DNA from: Burkholderiales bacterium
Lineage (GTDB): Bacteria > Pseudomonadota > Gammaproteobacteria > Burkholderiales > SG8-39
NCBI GenBank assembly: GCA_014860445.1
Contig: JACZJT010000025.1
Location: 1 to 64,000, forward strand
DNA length: 64,000 nucleotides
Reading direction: 5' to 3'
The notes under the pieces are model-generated. The model made no database searches. It saw only the letters and a program-made list of their open reading frames with translations, and was not told the origin of the DNA. The position numbers and the translations under genes were made by a program. Of the stretch, positions 9,287 through 17,627 are shown in pieces. Positions within the stretch are counted from its first letter, which is position 1. Each line of letters starts with the position of its first letter.

Positions 9287-9784
9287 GTGGGAACGGCTAT
9301 TTCCAGCATCCTCAAGCGGTCGCTCTTGTGCGCTGCGCTCTTCGCAAGTGCTCTCGGAGGTTGCACACGGGAAAAGGACCGGTTGGACGATGAGGTGCGA
9401 CGGCTATGCGCAAAAGACGGTGGGATAAAGGTTTTCGAGCGGGTGTGGTTGCAAGGAGACAAATTTGACGAAACTGGATTCATAAACTTTTATCACAGGA
9501 TGTCCAGTGACCCACTTGGGCCAGATTTCGCGTTTGACGTGCATGTTGATTACTACCAAAAGGGAAATCCAGAGATGTGGCGGAACTACTATCGTGTAGT
9601 TCGTCGAGTAGATGGAAAAGTCCTAGGGGAGTCTATCGCCTACAGTCGAAGGGGTGGTGATTGGCCTGGGCCTTGGCATGAATCGTCGTTTGGATGTCCT
9701 GCAATCGCCGGTGATGCCGCTTTGTTAAGAGCGGTCTTCGTCAACTTGAGCTTGCCTTCAGAAAACAATGCCCGCCATAAGTGA
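9287..9784 (+). CDS. Small putative lipoprotein within the type I secretion locus
   Basis: A 165-residue protein I do not recognise. It starts at a GTG immediately after the exporter stop codon, with a hydrophobic signal and a lipobox (ALGGC, Cys about residue 26), then a mature domain rich in aromatic and charged residues and with two further Cys. It overlaps the start of the RTX gene by 17 bases. Being wedged between exporter and substrate suggests a function tied to the RTX protein, for instance an immunity-like or folding partner for its lipase domain, or a surface tether; none of this can be shown from the sequence alone. Confidence 0.7.
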   Translation: MGTAISSILKRSLLCAALFASALGGCTREKDRLDDEVRRLCAKDGGIKVFERVWLQGDKFDETGFINFYHRMSSDPLGPDFAFDVHVDYYQKGNPEMWRNYYRVVRRVDGKVLGESIAYSRRGGDWPGPWHESSFGCPAIAGDAALLRAVFVNLSLPSENNARHK

Positions 9785-12700
9785 CTACTTCAAGCAAGCT
9801 CAACTAGCGCTAGCAGCCTATGCTGATCTGCTGCCGGGCTTGGCTAATGCTGCCGAATTGCAACGTGCGGGTTTCTCATTTAGTCAAGCCAATCAATACC
9901 TAGACAACTGGCGCGTCGTCGATCAATTCCGAGACTCGAATTCTGGATTGTCCGCCACAGTTTTTCATGAGATCTCGACAGGGAGGAGATATCTCGCGAT
10001 TAGAGGCACCAACGACCTACTTGATCTGGCAACGGACATAATAAGTGTGGCCTTAGTAGGGACGACGGTGCTCCAGCGGCAATACCTGACGCTACGCGCC
10101 ACGGTTAGGACGTGGATAGACAACGGTATTCTGCCCGGGAGCTTTACGGTTACCGGGCATTCGCTCGGCGGTTTTCTCGCTGTCGGTATTGCGGCGGAGT
10201 TTTCAGCCCATGTCGAGCATGCCTATCTGTACAACGCGCCTGGATTAAATGGCGTGCTCGGCATAGTTACCGCGCCCATTTTGCGAGCGTTGGGAATTGC
10301 TGCTCCCGTTGCATCAGCCAAGCTGGCGAACGTCAGAGCCGATACGGGGATCTCCCCGATTGCCGGGCTTGGCGCGCAATTGGCATTGCCAATCCGCATC
10401 GTGATCGAAGATCAGTTCAATTCCGATGTAGTGAATCCCCCCGCAGCAAGGAACCACAGCCAAGAGCCCCTGACCGATACGCTAGAGCTGTATGCGCTCT
10501 TCGGCGCAGTCGATCCAGCAATTGGCGTTAGCCAGATCGGTGAATTGCTCAAAGCAGCAAGCGCGCAAAACAACCGATCGCTCGAGGACAGCCTGGATGC
10601 ATTGAGGCGAATCTTTGGTTTCGATCAGACGACTGAGACTGGGCTAAGAGAATCGTTTTTCAGCAATCTCTATGATCTGCAGGCGAATCCGATATTTCGA
10701 AGCATTGCAAATACTGAGTCGGGCTTAAACGCGTCGGCTGGACGAATCGCGTCGCTCGTTGGCATGGATGTGATGCAAATAGCGTCTCATGCAAAAAGCG
10801 ATTTTGGCTACCTGTATGCGCTTAGTACTTTGAGCCCGTTTGCGGTACGCCGGGCAGATAGTGTTTTTGAAGCAACCCACGGTGATCTTTACGGCCACTG
10901 GCGGGCCGACCAAACCTTGACCTCCGCAGATTTGGCCGCAGGACGGGGAAACTTTAGCAACGCATATTTGCAGGACCGCGCCCAGTTCCTCGCCTGGAAG
11001 AATCAGAAAAATCTCAAGGATATCGCCGACGGCGTTTCGATCGCGCGCACGGACGGCGGTGCGCAGAGCTATCTTTTTTCCGACAAGACGCTCAAGGACT
11101 CGCAGGGTCAGGACTACAGCATCTTTGTTGCGGGCAGCAGTCTTCTGCAACGGCCCGATCCCATCCATATCAGCTTCGCCAGCGACCTTGGCAATACATT
11201 GCAGGGCGGTAACTACGCCGATCATCTGTACGGCGGCGCGGGGCAGGATACGCTCGCCGGCGGCGGCGGCGACGATTATCTCGAAGGCGGCGCTGGCGGT
11301 GATGTGCTCCGGGGCGACGCAGGTGATGATACATTGATCGGCGGAGGCGGCGCGGACACGCTGATCGGTGGCGCCGGCAACGATATTCTTCAGGGCGGCA
11401 AAGGCGACGACATTCTGCAAGGCGGCGCCGGTAACGATGTCTATCTCATTCGCGCAGGCGATGGTCTCGATACCATCAACGACCACGAAGGGCGCAACAC
11501 CATCATCTATACGGATGCCAGCGGTAAGCGCTCAACACTAGGCGCGCCTGCGTTCGCTGTCGCAGGACAATCCAATACCTGGACCAGCTACCTCGCCGGC
11601 GGGGAGTCGATAAGCTTTACGCGGAACTCGCCCCTGACTGCGACCCTGCCGGACGGTTCGCAAATCGTGTTCGACGACTACCAGGACGGCGACTTCGGCA
11701 TCCAGTTGAGAGATCTTGCGCAAGCTGAGCCGGAAACCACCGGCCTCACGCTGCTCGGCGATCTCGAACCGGCGCTGTCTCCGATCTACGACGGGCAGGG
11801 CCAGGTGGTGGGTTGGGACTACGACGAGGATGAATTCGGAAATGCTATTACGGACCCGTCGACGCAGGCACCGGACAGGCAGGACCGGCTGTACGGAACA
11901 GACGGCAACGATTTCATCGCGGGATTTGGCGGCGCGGACTGGATTCATGGGGGCAATGGCGCGGATCGTCTACAGGGCGGCGCCGGCGCCGATTACATCT
12001 ATGGTGAAGACGGGGACGATGTTATCGAGGCGCAGGTCGATCCTTCGACGAACACGGGATACGACCGCGTCTCGGGCGGCGCGGGCGACGATTGGATATT
12101 CGCGACAACAGAGTGCAGCATCGACGATGCATTGGCGCATGCGAATGACGCGGGACTCGAGAACTGGGGCGCCTTCATGATGGGCGAGGCCGGCGATGAC
12201 GTCATCGTCGGATCGCCGGGCATGGACCGGATCGCCGGTGGTGCAGGGAACGACGTATTGATAGGCGGAGATGGCGACGACCTAATCTTGGGAGACGCGG
12301 ATCTGATACCGGCCTTCAACGGCGGTTACGGGCCAGACCAGGGAGAGGCGGCCGATGACGCGGATGTAATCTACGGAGGCGGCGGCAGCGATACAATTCG
12401 CGCGGGCCTCGGCGACGACTATGTAGATGGCGGCGATGGTGACGATTTTATATTCGGCGAAGGCGGCACGGATATCCTGTTCGGGGGAGACGGAGACGAC
12501 AATATCTTTGCCTACGTCAATGAAGTAAACCTCATCACTTTCGACGACGGCAGCGACTACATTGATGGCGGTGCCGGAAACGACTGGATCGCCGGCAGCG
12601 CCGGAGACAATTTTCTGTTCGGCGGGGACGGCGACGACGGGATCGACGGCGGTGGTGGAAACGACTTCATCGACGGAGGAGCGGGAAACGACCGGATTCA

Positions 12701-15125
12701 GGGCCGCGAGGCGCATGGTGGCGCGGGTATCGATGTTGTCGCCGGCACTGCAGGTGCGGATACCTTGTACGGCGACGATGGAGACGACGTGCTTGCCGGT
12801 TGGACCTATTTGTGGAACGAGCCCAATGACATCAGCGCAAGCGCTGGTGATGACTGGCTCTACGGCGGCGCCGGGAACGACACTTATCTGTTCAAGCTTG
12901 GCACCGGCACCAGCCATATCGTCGATGAAGCCGGCGTCAACACCATTGTACTAATGTCCTATGAATTCGACTTCCCCGAAGCGGGCGCCTTGAACCCGTT
13001 TGCACCGATCGCGCGCGAAACCATCCACGTCGAAATGCGGGGTGGCTCGTATTTTTTGATGTATGGAGATGCCGGCGACAGCATAGATTTGGGTGCCCTA
13101 TATGGCAGCACCCTGCCCGTCGTGAAATTGAAGCATTTCGGACCGGTCCCGGAATTCGACGAATACGCTTATCCCGGACTACTCGACCCGCCGCCGTTCA
13201 GCAGATCCACCCCCGAAGAACTGTCTTGGTTGGACTTCCATGTAGACCAAACCAGCCCGTCAGAGGGCGGCACACTGATCGCGGCCGAGGGCTTATCGAA
13301 TACGCTTGTTGGCAAGGAGGGCGATGACATCATCATCGGTGCTTCGCTCGACGATGTGCTCACCGGCGGGCCGGGCGACGACTTCCTCGACGGCGGCGAA
13401 GGAGGCGATCGCTATGTGTTTAACCCGGGGGATGGCGTCGACGTCATTTCCGATAGCGGTGTGCAAGGCGACGACACGCTCGCATTCGGTGCAGGTATCA
13501 CCGCCGACGCGTTGTCTCTGGGCATCGGTTCCCTGCTGCTCCGGATCGGCGACTCCGGCGACGCCATTCATATCGATGGCTTCGATGCAGACGACGCAGC
13601 CGCGGCCGGAGCGATCGAGCGATTCGAGTTCGCCGATGGAACGGTGCTATCGCTTGCGCAACTGCTCAGCCGCGGATTCGACCTCTACGGAACCGATGCG
13701 GCGGACACGATCTTCGGAACCAATCTCGTCGACCGGTTTCACTCGAGCGCAGGAGATGACACGCTGATTGGCGGCGCCGGCGACGATGTCTACTATTTCG
13801 GCTTGGGCTCCGGTCGCGATTTCGTAATCGATCAGGACGTGACGCCGAACAATCTGGACAGCGTCGTGCTCGGCATCGGCATCGCGCCGGAAAATGTCGT
13901 CGTTCAGTCCAGTCCCGGTGTGCTGACCCTTGCGGTGGCGGGCACCGATGACAGGCTGGCCATTCAGTGGCAAACGCAGGCAGGGTATGCAATAGAGCGC
14001 GTTCAGTTTGCCGATGGCACGGTCTGGGATAGTGCCATGTTGGAAAGCCTGGCGGTGCCTGCGCCGGTGACCGACATAGGATCCGAACCTGTCGAAGCGG
14101 AGACAGAGCCACCGATAGAGCCAGAGCCGATAACGGTGGTGATCGTTACGCCGGCTGAAAGCTCGGGCGATTCAGTCAGCGAGCTTGCAGTGTTTTTCTC
14201 GGAAGGTGTAACCACCGTCGTGGTTGCTACTGCGCCGCCAGCAGATATTGGTTCTGCAACTAGCGAATGGGACGCAGAGCAACCGATAGAGCCGGAGTCG
14301 ACATCTGCGGTAACTGTCACGCCGGCTGCAAGTGGGAGCGATTTAACCAGCGACGTCGGATCACTTGCCTCGGAAGACGGGACTCCCGGCAGTCTCGTCG
14401 CTGCGCCGTCGGCTAGTGGTGCTGCAGTGTCATCCGATAGCAGTTCATCCCTGTCCGCGGCCGACGCGACGCCGGCGCGCGATCGTCCGACTGATATTGG
14501 AAGTCAGGCTATAAAAATTGGTGGCGGCGTCGTTGTATTGCCAAATTTACAATCGGATGCAATCGAGCCATTGCGCAATAGCGCGAAAGCGACAGAATCT
14601 TCTAGCGCGCAAATCGCTGGTGAGCAAACTGCGTACAATCGCGACCCAGCTTCCTTCTTCACCGCGCTGCAGGCGTCCAAACCCAATATGCAGTCATGGC
14701 TGGATAACTGGCTGGGACCCAGCGCAAGGGCAGGCGCCGGTTCGTCCGAGCAACGTTCGGCGTTGTCGATCGACGATGATCAGTCGTCATCCGAACAAGA
14801 ACTCATACCGCCAGACCCGGATAGCGAACTGCAGCAAGCTGAGCCCGAGGCCGAGCTTACGCCGGAAGAAATCGCGCAAAGCTATGACGACATCCGAGCC
14901 TGGCTCGATGCCCATCCGGGCGTAGGCGCTGGCATCGCGGGCGCAGGTGGGTCTCCGCCGGTGAAAAACCCGTTTGTCTTCGCCGGGGTTGGTATAGCGA
15001 ACGAGGGTGGAACCGCGTCGATGGCGGTGTTCGGACTCTCCCCTGGTATGGCCGCAATCGGCGGTCACGCGCTGCAGCCTCTGCGCGGCATAAATGAGGG
15101 CTACCTTCCGCTCGGTATGGTGTGA
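9768..15125 (+). CDS. Giant RTX protein with N-terminal lipase-like domain
   Basis: A 1785-residue secreted protein, the likely substrate of the flanking exporter and adaptor. The N-terminal 250 residues form an alpha/beta-hydrolase of lipase class 3 type: AIRGT (77-81) near the oxyanion hole and the nucleophile elbow GHSLGG with Ser132. No Sec signal is present. From about residue 480 on there are several blocks of calcium-binding RTX nonapeptides (GGAGNDxLxGG and variants; about residues 480-570, 705-770, 805-850, 865-1050, 1185-1225 and 1325-1345) separated by beta-rich spacers ending in YxFxxGxGxD-type units. A Ser/Thr/Pro/Glu linker (about 1435-1580) contains imperfect repeats. Start and translation seem coupled to the preceding lipoprotein gene. 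Lipase activity is inferred from the motif only. Confidence 0.9.
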   Translation: MPAISDYFKQAQLALAAYADLLPGLANAAELQRAGFSFSQANQYLDNWRVVDQFRDSNSGLSATVFHEISTGRRYLAIRGTNDLLDLATDIISVALVGTTVLQRQYLTLRATVRTWIDNGILPGSFTVTGHSLGGFLAVGIAAEFSAHVEHAYLYNAPGLNGVLGIVTAPILRALGIAAPVASAKLANVRADTGISPIAGLGAQLALPIRIVIEDQFNSDVVNPPAARNHSQEPLTDTLELYALFGAVDPAIGVSQIGELLKAASAQNNRSLEDSLDALRRIFGFDQTTETGLRESFFSNLYDLQANPIFRSIANTESGLNASAGRIASLVGMDVMQIASHAKSDFGYLYALSTLSPFAVRRADSVFEATHGDLYGHWRADQTLTSADLAAGRGNFSNAYLQDRAQFLAWKNQKNLKDIADGVSIARTDGGAQSYLFSDKTLKDSQGQDYSIFVAGSSLLQRPDPIHISFASDLGNTLQGGNYADHLYGGAGQDTLAGGGGDDYLEGGAGGDVLRGDAGDDTLIGGGGADTLIGGAGNDILQGGKGDDILQGGAGNDVYLIRAGDGLDTINDHEGRNTIIYTDASGKRSTLGAPAFAVAGQSNTWTSYLAGGESISFTRNSPLTATLPDGSQIVFDDYQDGDFGIQLRDLAQAEPETTGLTLLGDLEPALSPIYDGQGQVVGWDYDEDEFGNAITDPSTQAPDRQDRLYGTDGNDFIAGFGGADWIHGGNGADRLQGGAGADYIYGEDGDDVIEAQVDPSTNTGYDRVSGGAGDDWIFATTECSIDDALAHANDAGLENWGAFMMGEAGDDVIVGSPGMDRIAGGAGNDVLIGGDGDDLILGDADLIPAFNGGYGPDQGEAADDADVIYGGGGSDTIRAGLGDDYVDGGDGDDFIFGEGGTDILFGGDGDDNIFAYVNEVNLITFDDGSDYIDGGAGNDWIAGSAGDNFLFGGDGDDGIDGGGGNDFIDGGAGNDRIQGREAHGGAGIDVVAGTAGADTLYGDDGDDVLAGWTYLWNEPNDISASAGDDWLYGGAGNDTYLFKLGTGTSHIVDEAGVNTIVLMSYEFDFPEAGALNPFAPIARETIHVEMRGGSYFLMYGDAGDSIDLGALYGSTLPVVKLKHFGPVPEFDEYAYPGLLDPPPFSRSTPEELSWLDFHVDQTSPSEGGTLIAAEGLSNTLVGKEGDDIIIGASLDDVLTGGPGDDFLDGGEGGDRYVFNPGDGVDVISDSGVQGDDTLAFGAGITADALSLGIGSLLLRIGDSGDAIHIDGFDADDAAAAGAIERFEFADGTVLSLAQLLSRGFDLYGTDAADTIFGTNLVDRFHSSAGDDTLIGGAGDDVYYFGLGSGRDFVIDQDVTPNNLDSVVLGIGIAPENVVVQSSPGVLTLAVAGTDDRLAIQWQTQAGYAIERVQFADGTVWDSAMLESLAVPAPVTDIGSEPVEAETEPPIEPEPITVVIVTPAESSGDSVSELAVFFSEGVTTVVVATAPPADIGSATSEWDAEQPIEPESTSAVTVTPAASGSDLTSDVGSLASEDGTPGSLVAAPSASGAAVSSDSSSSLSAADATPARDRPTDIGSQAIKIGGGVVVLPNLQSDAIEPLRNSAKATESSSAQIAGEQTAYNRDPASFFTALQASKPNMQSWLDNWLGPSARAGAGSSEQRSALSIDDDQSSSEQELIPPDPDSELQQAEPEAELTPEEIAQSYDDIRAWLDAHPGVGAGIAGAGGSPPVKNPFVFAGVGIANEGGTASMAVFGLSPGMAAIGGHALQPLRGINEGYLPLGMV
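14073..14492 (+). repeat. Imperfect internal repeat in the RTX protein linker
   Basis: The linker of the RTX protein contains two related units beginning DIGS at 14073 and 14244, a spacing of 171 bases (57 residues). Both share a PIEPE segment followed by V-TPA and end with APPA or APSA; a third DIGS marks the end at 14493. The units have low identity but the same order of motifs, suggesting an old in-frame duplication. Confidence 0.6.
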
Positions 15126-15156
15126 GAACCCGTTGCAAAATGACGATTTCGAAAAA

Positions 15157-15237
15157 TGTCATTCCGAGCGAAGCGAGGAATCTGCTTTTCGTAGGACGCA
15201 AAAAAGCAGATTCCTCGGCCGTTGGCCTCGGAATGAC
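15157..15237. repeat. Dispersed palindromic repeat, copy B
   Basis: The simplest copy of the family, 81 bases: TGTCATTCCGAGCG at one end, CTCGGAATGAC at the other, with inner arms AGGAATCTGCTTTT and AAAAGCAGATTCCTCGG separated by about ten bases. The whole could fold into one long hairpin. It lies in the gap between the RTX gene and the HlyD-like adaptor. Confidence 0.88.
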
Positions 15238-15277
15238 CGTTCATTCTGAGTTAGGTTATAAGCGGGACTGGTGAAAC

Positions 15278-16615
15278 ATGGCTGCATCGACCCGATATGC
15301 TTTGAACTCCCCGCAGATACGCGACGCGGAGCCCGCACCGCTGTCACGCGCAGTGCTTTACGCGTTACTTGGCCTGCTGGCCAGCCTGCTGCTCTGGGCC
15401 TACTTTGCGCCGCTGGACATCATCGCCATTGCGCCGGGCAAAATCATTCCTCAGGGTTACCTGCAGATTGTGCAGCCCAGCGAGTCCGGTGTGATCACGG
15501 AAATTCTCGTTGCCGAAGGCGCCCGGGTCAAAGCCGGCCAGGTTCTCGCGCGCATGGACGCGCGTGCGTCCGACGCCGATAGCCGGCAGCTGCAGAACGA
15601 GCTGAAACTCAAGCGCCTGCAATTGCGGCGCATCGACGCCGAGTTGGGCGGCGCGCCCTGGCGGCGGCTCGCGGACGACCCGCCCGAATTGTTTTCGCAG
15701 GTTGAGGCGCAGCTACATGCGCGCCGTCAGGCGCATCTGGGCGCGCTCGAAATCGAACGTGCCGTCCTGGTCAAGGCCGAGCAGGACTTGAGCAGCGCCG
15801 GGGAGGTCGAAGCGAAACTGCAGAAGACCATTCCTTTGTTCAAACAACAGGAGGCGGCCTACGATCAGCTCGTGAAGGACGGCTTTGCCGGCAAGTTCAT
15901 GCACCTTGAAAAACAGCGCGATCGCATAGAAAAGGAACAGGACCTGCGCGCACAGCAATTCAACATTGCCAGCCTCAAGGCGACGATCAGCCAGGTGAAA
16001 AAGCGCATTACGCAGATTACCTCGAGCTATCACCAGCAGCTGCAGAACGAAAGAATCGATGCCGAGGCGCAATTTCACAAGTTGCGGCAAGACTGGGACA
16101 AACAAGCGCGCCGGCATGCTTTGCTCGAACTGAAGTCGCCGCAGGACGGGATCGTGAAGGACCTCGCCACGCACACGCTGGGGAGCGTCGTTGCGCCGGG
16201 CACGGTAGTCATGACCTTGGTGCCCGGCGGCGCAGGCGTATTGGCGGAAGTCTGGGTGAGCCACCTGGATGCTGGAATGGTGGAGGCCGGGCAGCTTGCC
16301 CGATTGAAGTTCACTGCCTATCCATTTCAGCACTACGGCATGCTGAACGGTCGCGTCAGGCACATCAGTCCGGATGCGGGAGAGCCAGCCGAGCAGAAAA
16401 GCGCGAAAAACGTTGGCATCCAGGACCAGACGGCTTCGGGCTTTCGCGCCCTGATCGAACTCCCCGAGCATTTCCTGCAGGCGCAGGGCAAGCGCTACAA
16501 GCTGTCACCGGGCATGCAGGTCAGCGCAGAGATCAAGCTCGGCACGCGGACTGTGATGGAATACTTGCTTTCGCCCGTGCAAAAGACATTGCAGGAGGCG
16601 GGGCGCGAACTATAG
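15278..16615 (+). CDS. Type I secretion membrane fusion protein, HlyD family
   Basis: Periplasmic adaptor that links the ABC exporter to an outer membrane TolC channel. The 445-residue protein has a short cytoplasmic N-terminus, one transmembrane helix (about residues 27-50), a biotinyl-lipoyl half motif (PSESGVITEILVAEGARVKAGQVL), long coiled-coil arms (about 95-275, rich in Q, E, K and R), and a C-terminal beta-barrel with the HlyD signature around LVPGGAGVLAEVWVSHLDAG. Size and order match HlyD/LapC. No TolC-like gene follows; the channel must be encoded elsewhere. A repeat copy precedes the gene. Confidence 0.93.
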   Translation: MAASTRYALNSPQIRDAEPAPLSRAVLYALLGLLASLLLWAYFAPLDIIAIAPGKIIPQGYLQIVQPSESGVITEILVAEGARVKAGQVLARMDARASDADSRQLQNELKLKRLQLRRIDAELGGAPWRRLADDPPELFSQVEAQLHARRQAHLGALEIERAVLVKAEQDLSSAGEVEAKLQKTIPLFKQQEAAYDQLVKDGFAGKFMHLEKQRDRIEKEQDLRAQQFNIASLKATISQVKKRITQITSSYHQQLQNERIDAEAQFHKLRQDWDKQARRHALLELKSPQDGIVKDLATHTLGSVVAPGTVVMTLVPGGAGVLAEVWVSHLDAGMVEAGQLARLKFTAYPFQHYGMLNGRVRHISPDAGEPAEQKSAKNVGIQDQTASGFRALIELPEHFLQAQGKRYKLSPGMQVSAEIKLGTRTVMEYLLSPVQKTLQEAGREL

Positions 16616-16672
16616 TAGCGTCGCGCCCCGGGCCGGGCGGCGTTCAATCTGCAGCTCACCGCGACGATGGTG

Positions 16673-16705
16673 TTGCAACTCCTGACGTATATGCTCATAA
16701 TATAC
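16673..16705 (+). promoter_or_regulatory. Promoter and inverted-repeat operator of brnTA
   Basis: TTGCAA (16673-16678) and CATAAT (16696-16701) are spaced by 17 bases, a good sigma-70 promoter. Overlapping the -10 is the inverted repeat GTATAT (16687-16692) and ATATAC (16700-16705). BrnA-type antitoxins repress their own promoters, so this is a plausible operator. The -10 ends only nine bases before the brnT ATG and no Shine-Dalgarno sequence is visible, so the transcript may be almost leaderless. Confidence 0.55.
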
Positions 16706-16710
16706 ACGAA

Positions 16711-17010
16711 ATGATCAACTTTGAGCTTGTCGATGGGTTTGACTGGGATGCCGGCAATGCTCGCAAGAATGAGCGGCACGGTGTTTCCCAGGCTGAGGCG
16801 GAGCAGGTTTTTTTCGACGCGCGACTTTTGCTGGTGGCAGATGAGGGGCACTCGCAAGCTGAACCCAGGTTTCATGGCCTCGGCGCGACCCTGGCGGGCA
16901 GGGTTCTGCACGTAACTTTCACTTTGCGTTTGGACGGAAGGAAGATACGTGTCATTTCTGCGCGCGACATGAGCCGAAAGGAAAGGGCTTACTATGAACA
17001 AGAAACCTAA
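16711..17010 (+). CDS. brnT: BrnT family type II toxin
   Basis: BrnT toxins are RelE-fold ribonucleases that inhibit translation. The 99-residue product shows the family pattern: FDWDAGNARKNERHGVSQAEAEQVF in the first half, with the F-x-W-D-x-x-K/R-x-x-x-N-x-x-K/R-H-G-V signature, and the C-terminal RVISARDMSRKERAYYEQ motif. It overlaps the antitoxin gene by 17 bases and comes first, the usual brnTA order. The gene lacks an evident ribosome binding site, which would keep toxin synthesis low. Confidence 0.9.
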   Translation: MINFELVDGFDWDAGNARKNERHGVSQAEAEQVFFDARLLLVADEGHSQAEPRFHGLGATLAGRVLHVTFTLRLDGRKIRVISARDMSRKERAYYEQET

Positions 17011-17263
17011 AGCAGTCCCGCAATTCAAATCCGAGGCCGCCGAGCGCTCGTTTTGGGAAGCGCACGATAGTGCGGAATTGGTCGATTGGTCGAAGGCGGA
17101 GCGCGTTGTTCTCTCCAAGCTAAAACCGACCACGCAAAGCATCTCGTTGCGATTGCCGCTCCACCTGCTCGAGCGCATTAAATCGGCAGCCAATGCACGC
17201 GATGTTCCTTACCAGTCGCTGATAAAGGTCTGGCTAGAGGAAAAAGCAAAGAAATCCGCGTGA
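16994..17263 (+). CDS. brnA: BrnA family antitoxin
   Basis: The 89-residue partner of BrnT. The central segment FKSEAAERSFWEAHDSAELVDWSKAE is the toxin-binding part typical of BrnA, and the C-terminal half (SISLRLPLHLLERIKSAANARDVPYQSLIKVWL) is a ribbon-helix-helix DNA-binding domain. It neutralises the toxin and should repress the operon through the inverted repeat upstream of brnT. It starts inside the end of brnT and is followed without a gap by a gene relic. Confidence 0.9.
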   Translation: MNKKPKAVPQFKSEAAERSFWEAHDSAELVDWSKAERVVLSKLKPTTQSISLRLPLHLLERIKSAANARDVPYQSLIKVWLEEKAKKSA

Positions 17264-17567
17264 CCGACGTCGCCGCCGTGCTGTGTGAAGCCGCGAGCGA
17301 AAAACTTGATTACACATCGGCATGCTGCCGGGCGAGAAGCTTGCCGAAATCCTGGTGTTCGAAGAGGAATTGCTGCGAGTTGAAACGCAGGGCGACTATT
17401 ACAAGATCCTACCCTGGTGGGATAAGCGCACGCCGCATCAGCTCGAGCGCGAATACAGCTCGGACGAGCATCTCATCGACAACGCCGCCATCGCCGGCCT
17501 CGTAGAGCGCGCAGACCGCGAATTCGAAGCGCTGGAGATCGCCGGCGGGGAGTACGCCAAGTTCTGA
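17260..17567 (+). pseudogene. Frameshifted C-terminal remnant of a CapD/PseB-like sugar-nucleotide dehydratase
   Basis: Two reading frames together encode about 100 residues resembling the end of UDP-GlcNAc 4,6-dehydratase-type SDR proteins. Frame one (17260-17313) gives MTDVAAVLCEAASEKLDY; a one-base shift then leads to HIGMLPGEKLAEIL and a tail with DYYKILPWWDK. The intact PseB-like protein at 29034 has the matching order MTDVARAIS, then VGIRPGEKLHEQM, then HYKILP. Everything upstream, including the NAD-binding domain, is missing and replaced by brnTA. The second segment alone (17322-17567) could be read as an 81-residue protein, but the homology makes a relic far more likely. Confidence 0.75.
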
Positions 17568-17569
17568 TT

Positions 17570-17605
17570 CCCCCTCGCCGCGTGCGGGGAGAGGGGGCGC
17601 TTTTC
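17570..17605. terminator. Hairpin terminator between convergent genes
   Basis: CCCCCTC (17570-17576) pairs with GAGGGGG (17591-17597), extended inward by CC/GG and CG pairs around a short loop, followed by GCGCTTTT. It sits between the plus-strand relic and the end of galE on the minus strand, so it may end transcription from both sides. Confidence 0.6.
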
Positions 17606-17627
17606 ATCGCAGGCCATCGCCGCACCC

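Noticed and set aside
10725-11486. Minus-strand open frame of 253 codons inside the RTX gene
   Set aside because: The RTX repeats leave few stops on the opposite strand; the translation is a repetitive mirror of the nonapeptide coding sequence.
11206-13800. Short regular repeats that might be mistaken for a CRISPR or tandem DNA repeat
   Set aside because: They are the 27-base coding units of RTX nonapeptides, in frame and degenerate at the DNA level.
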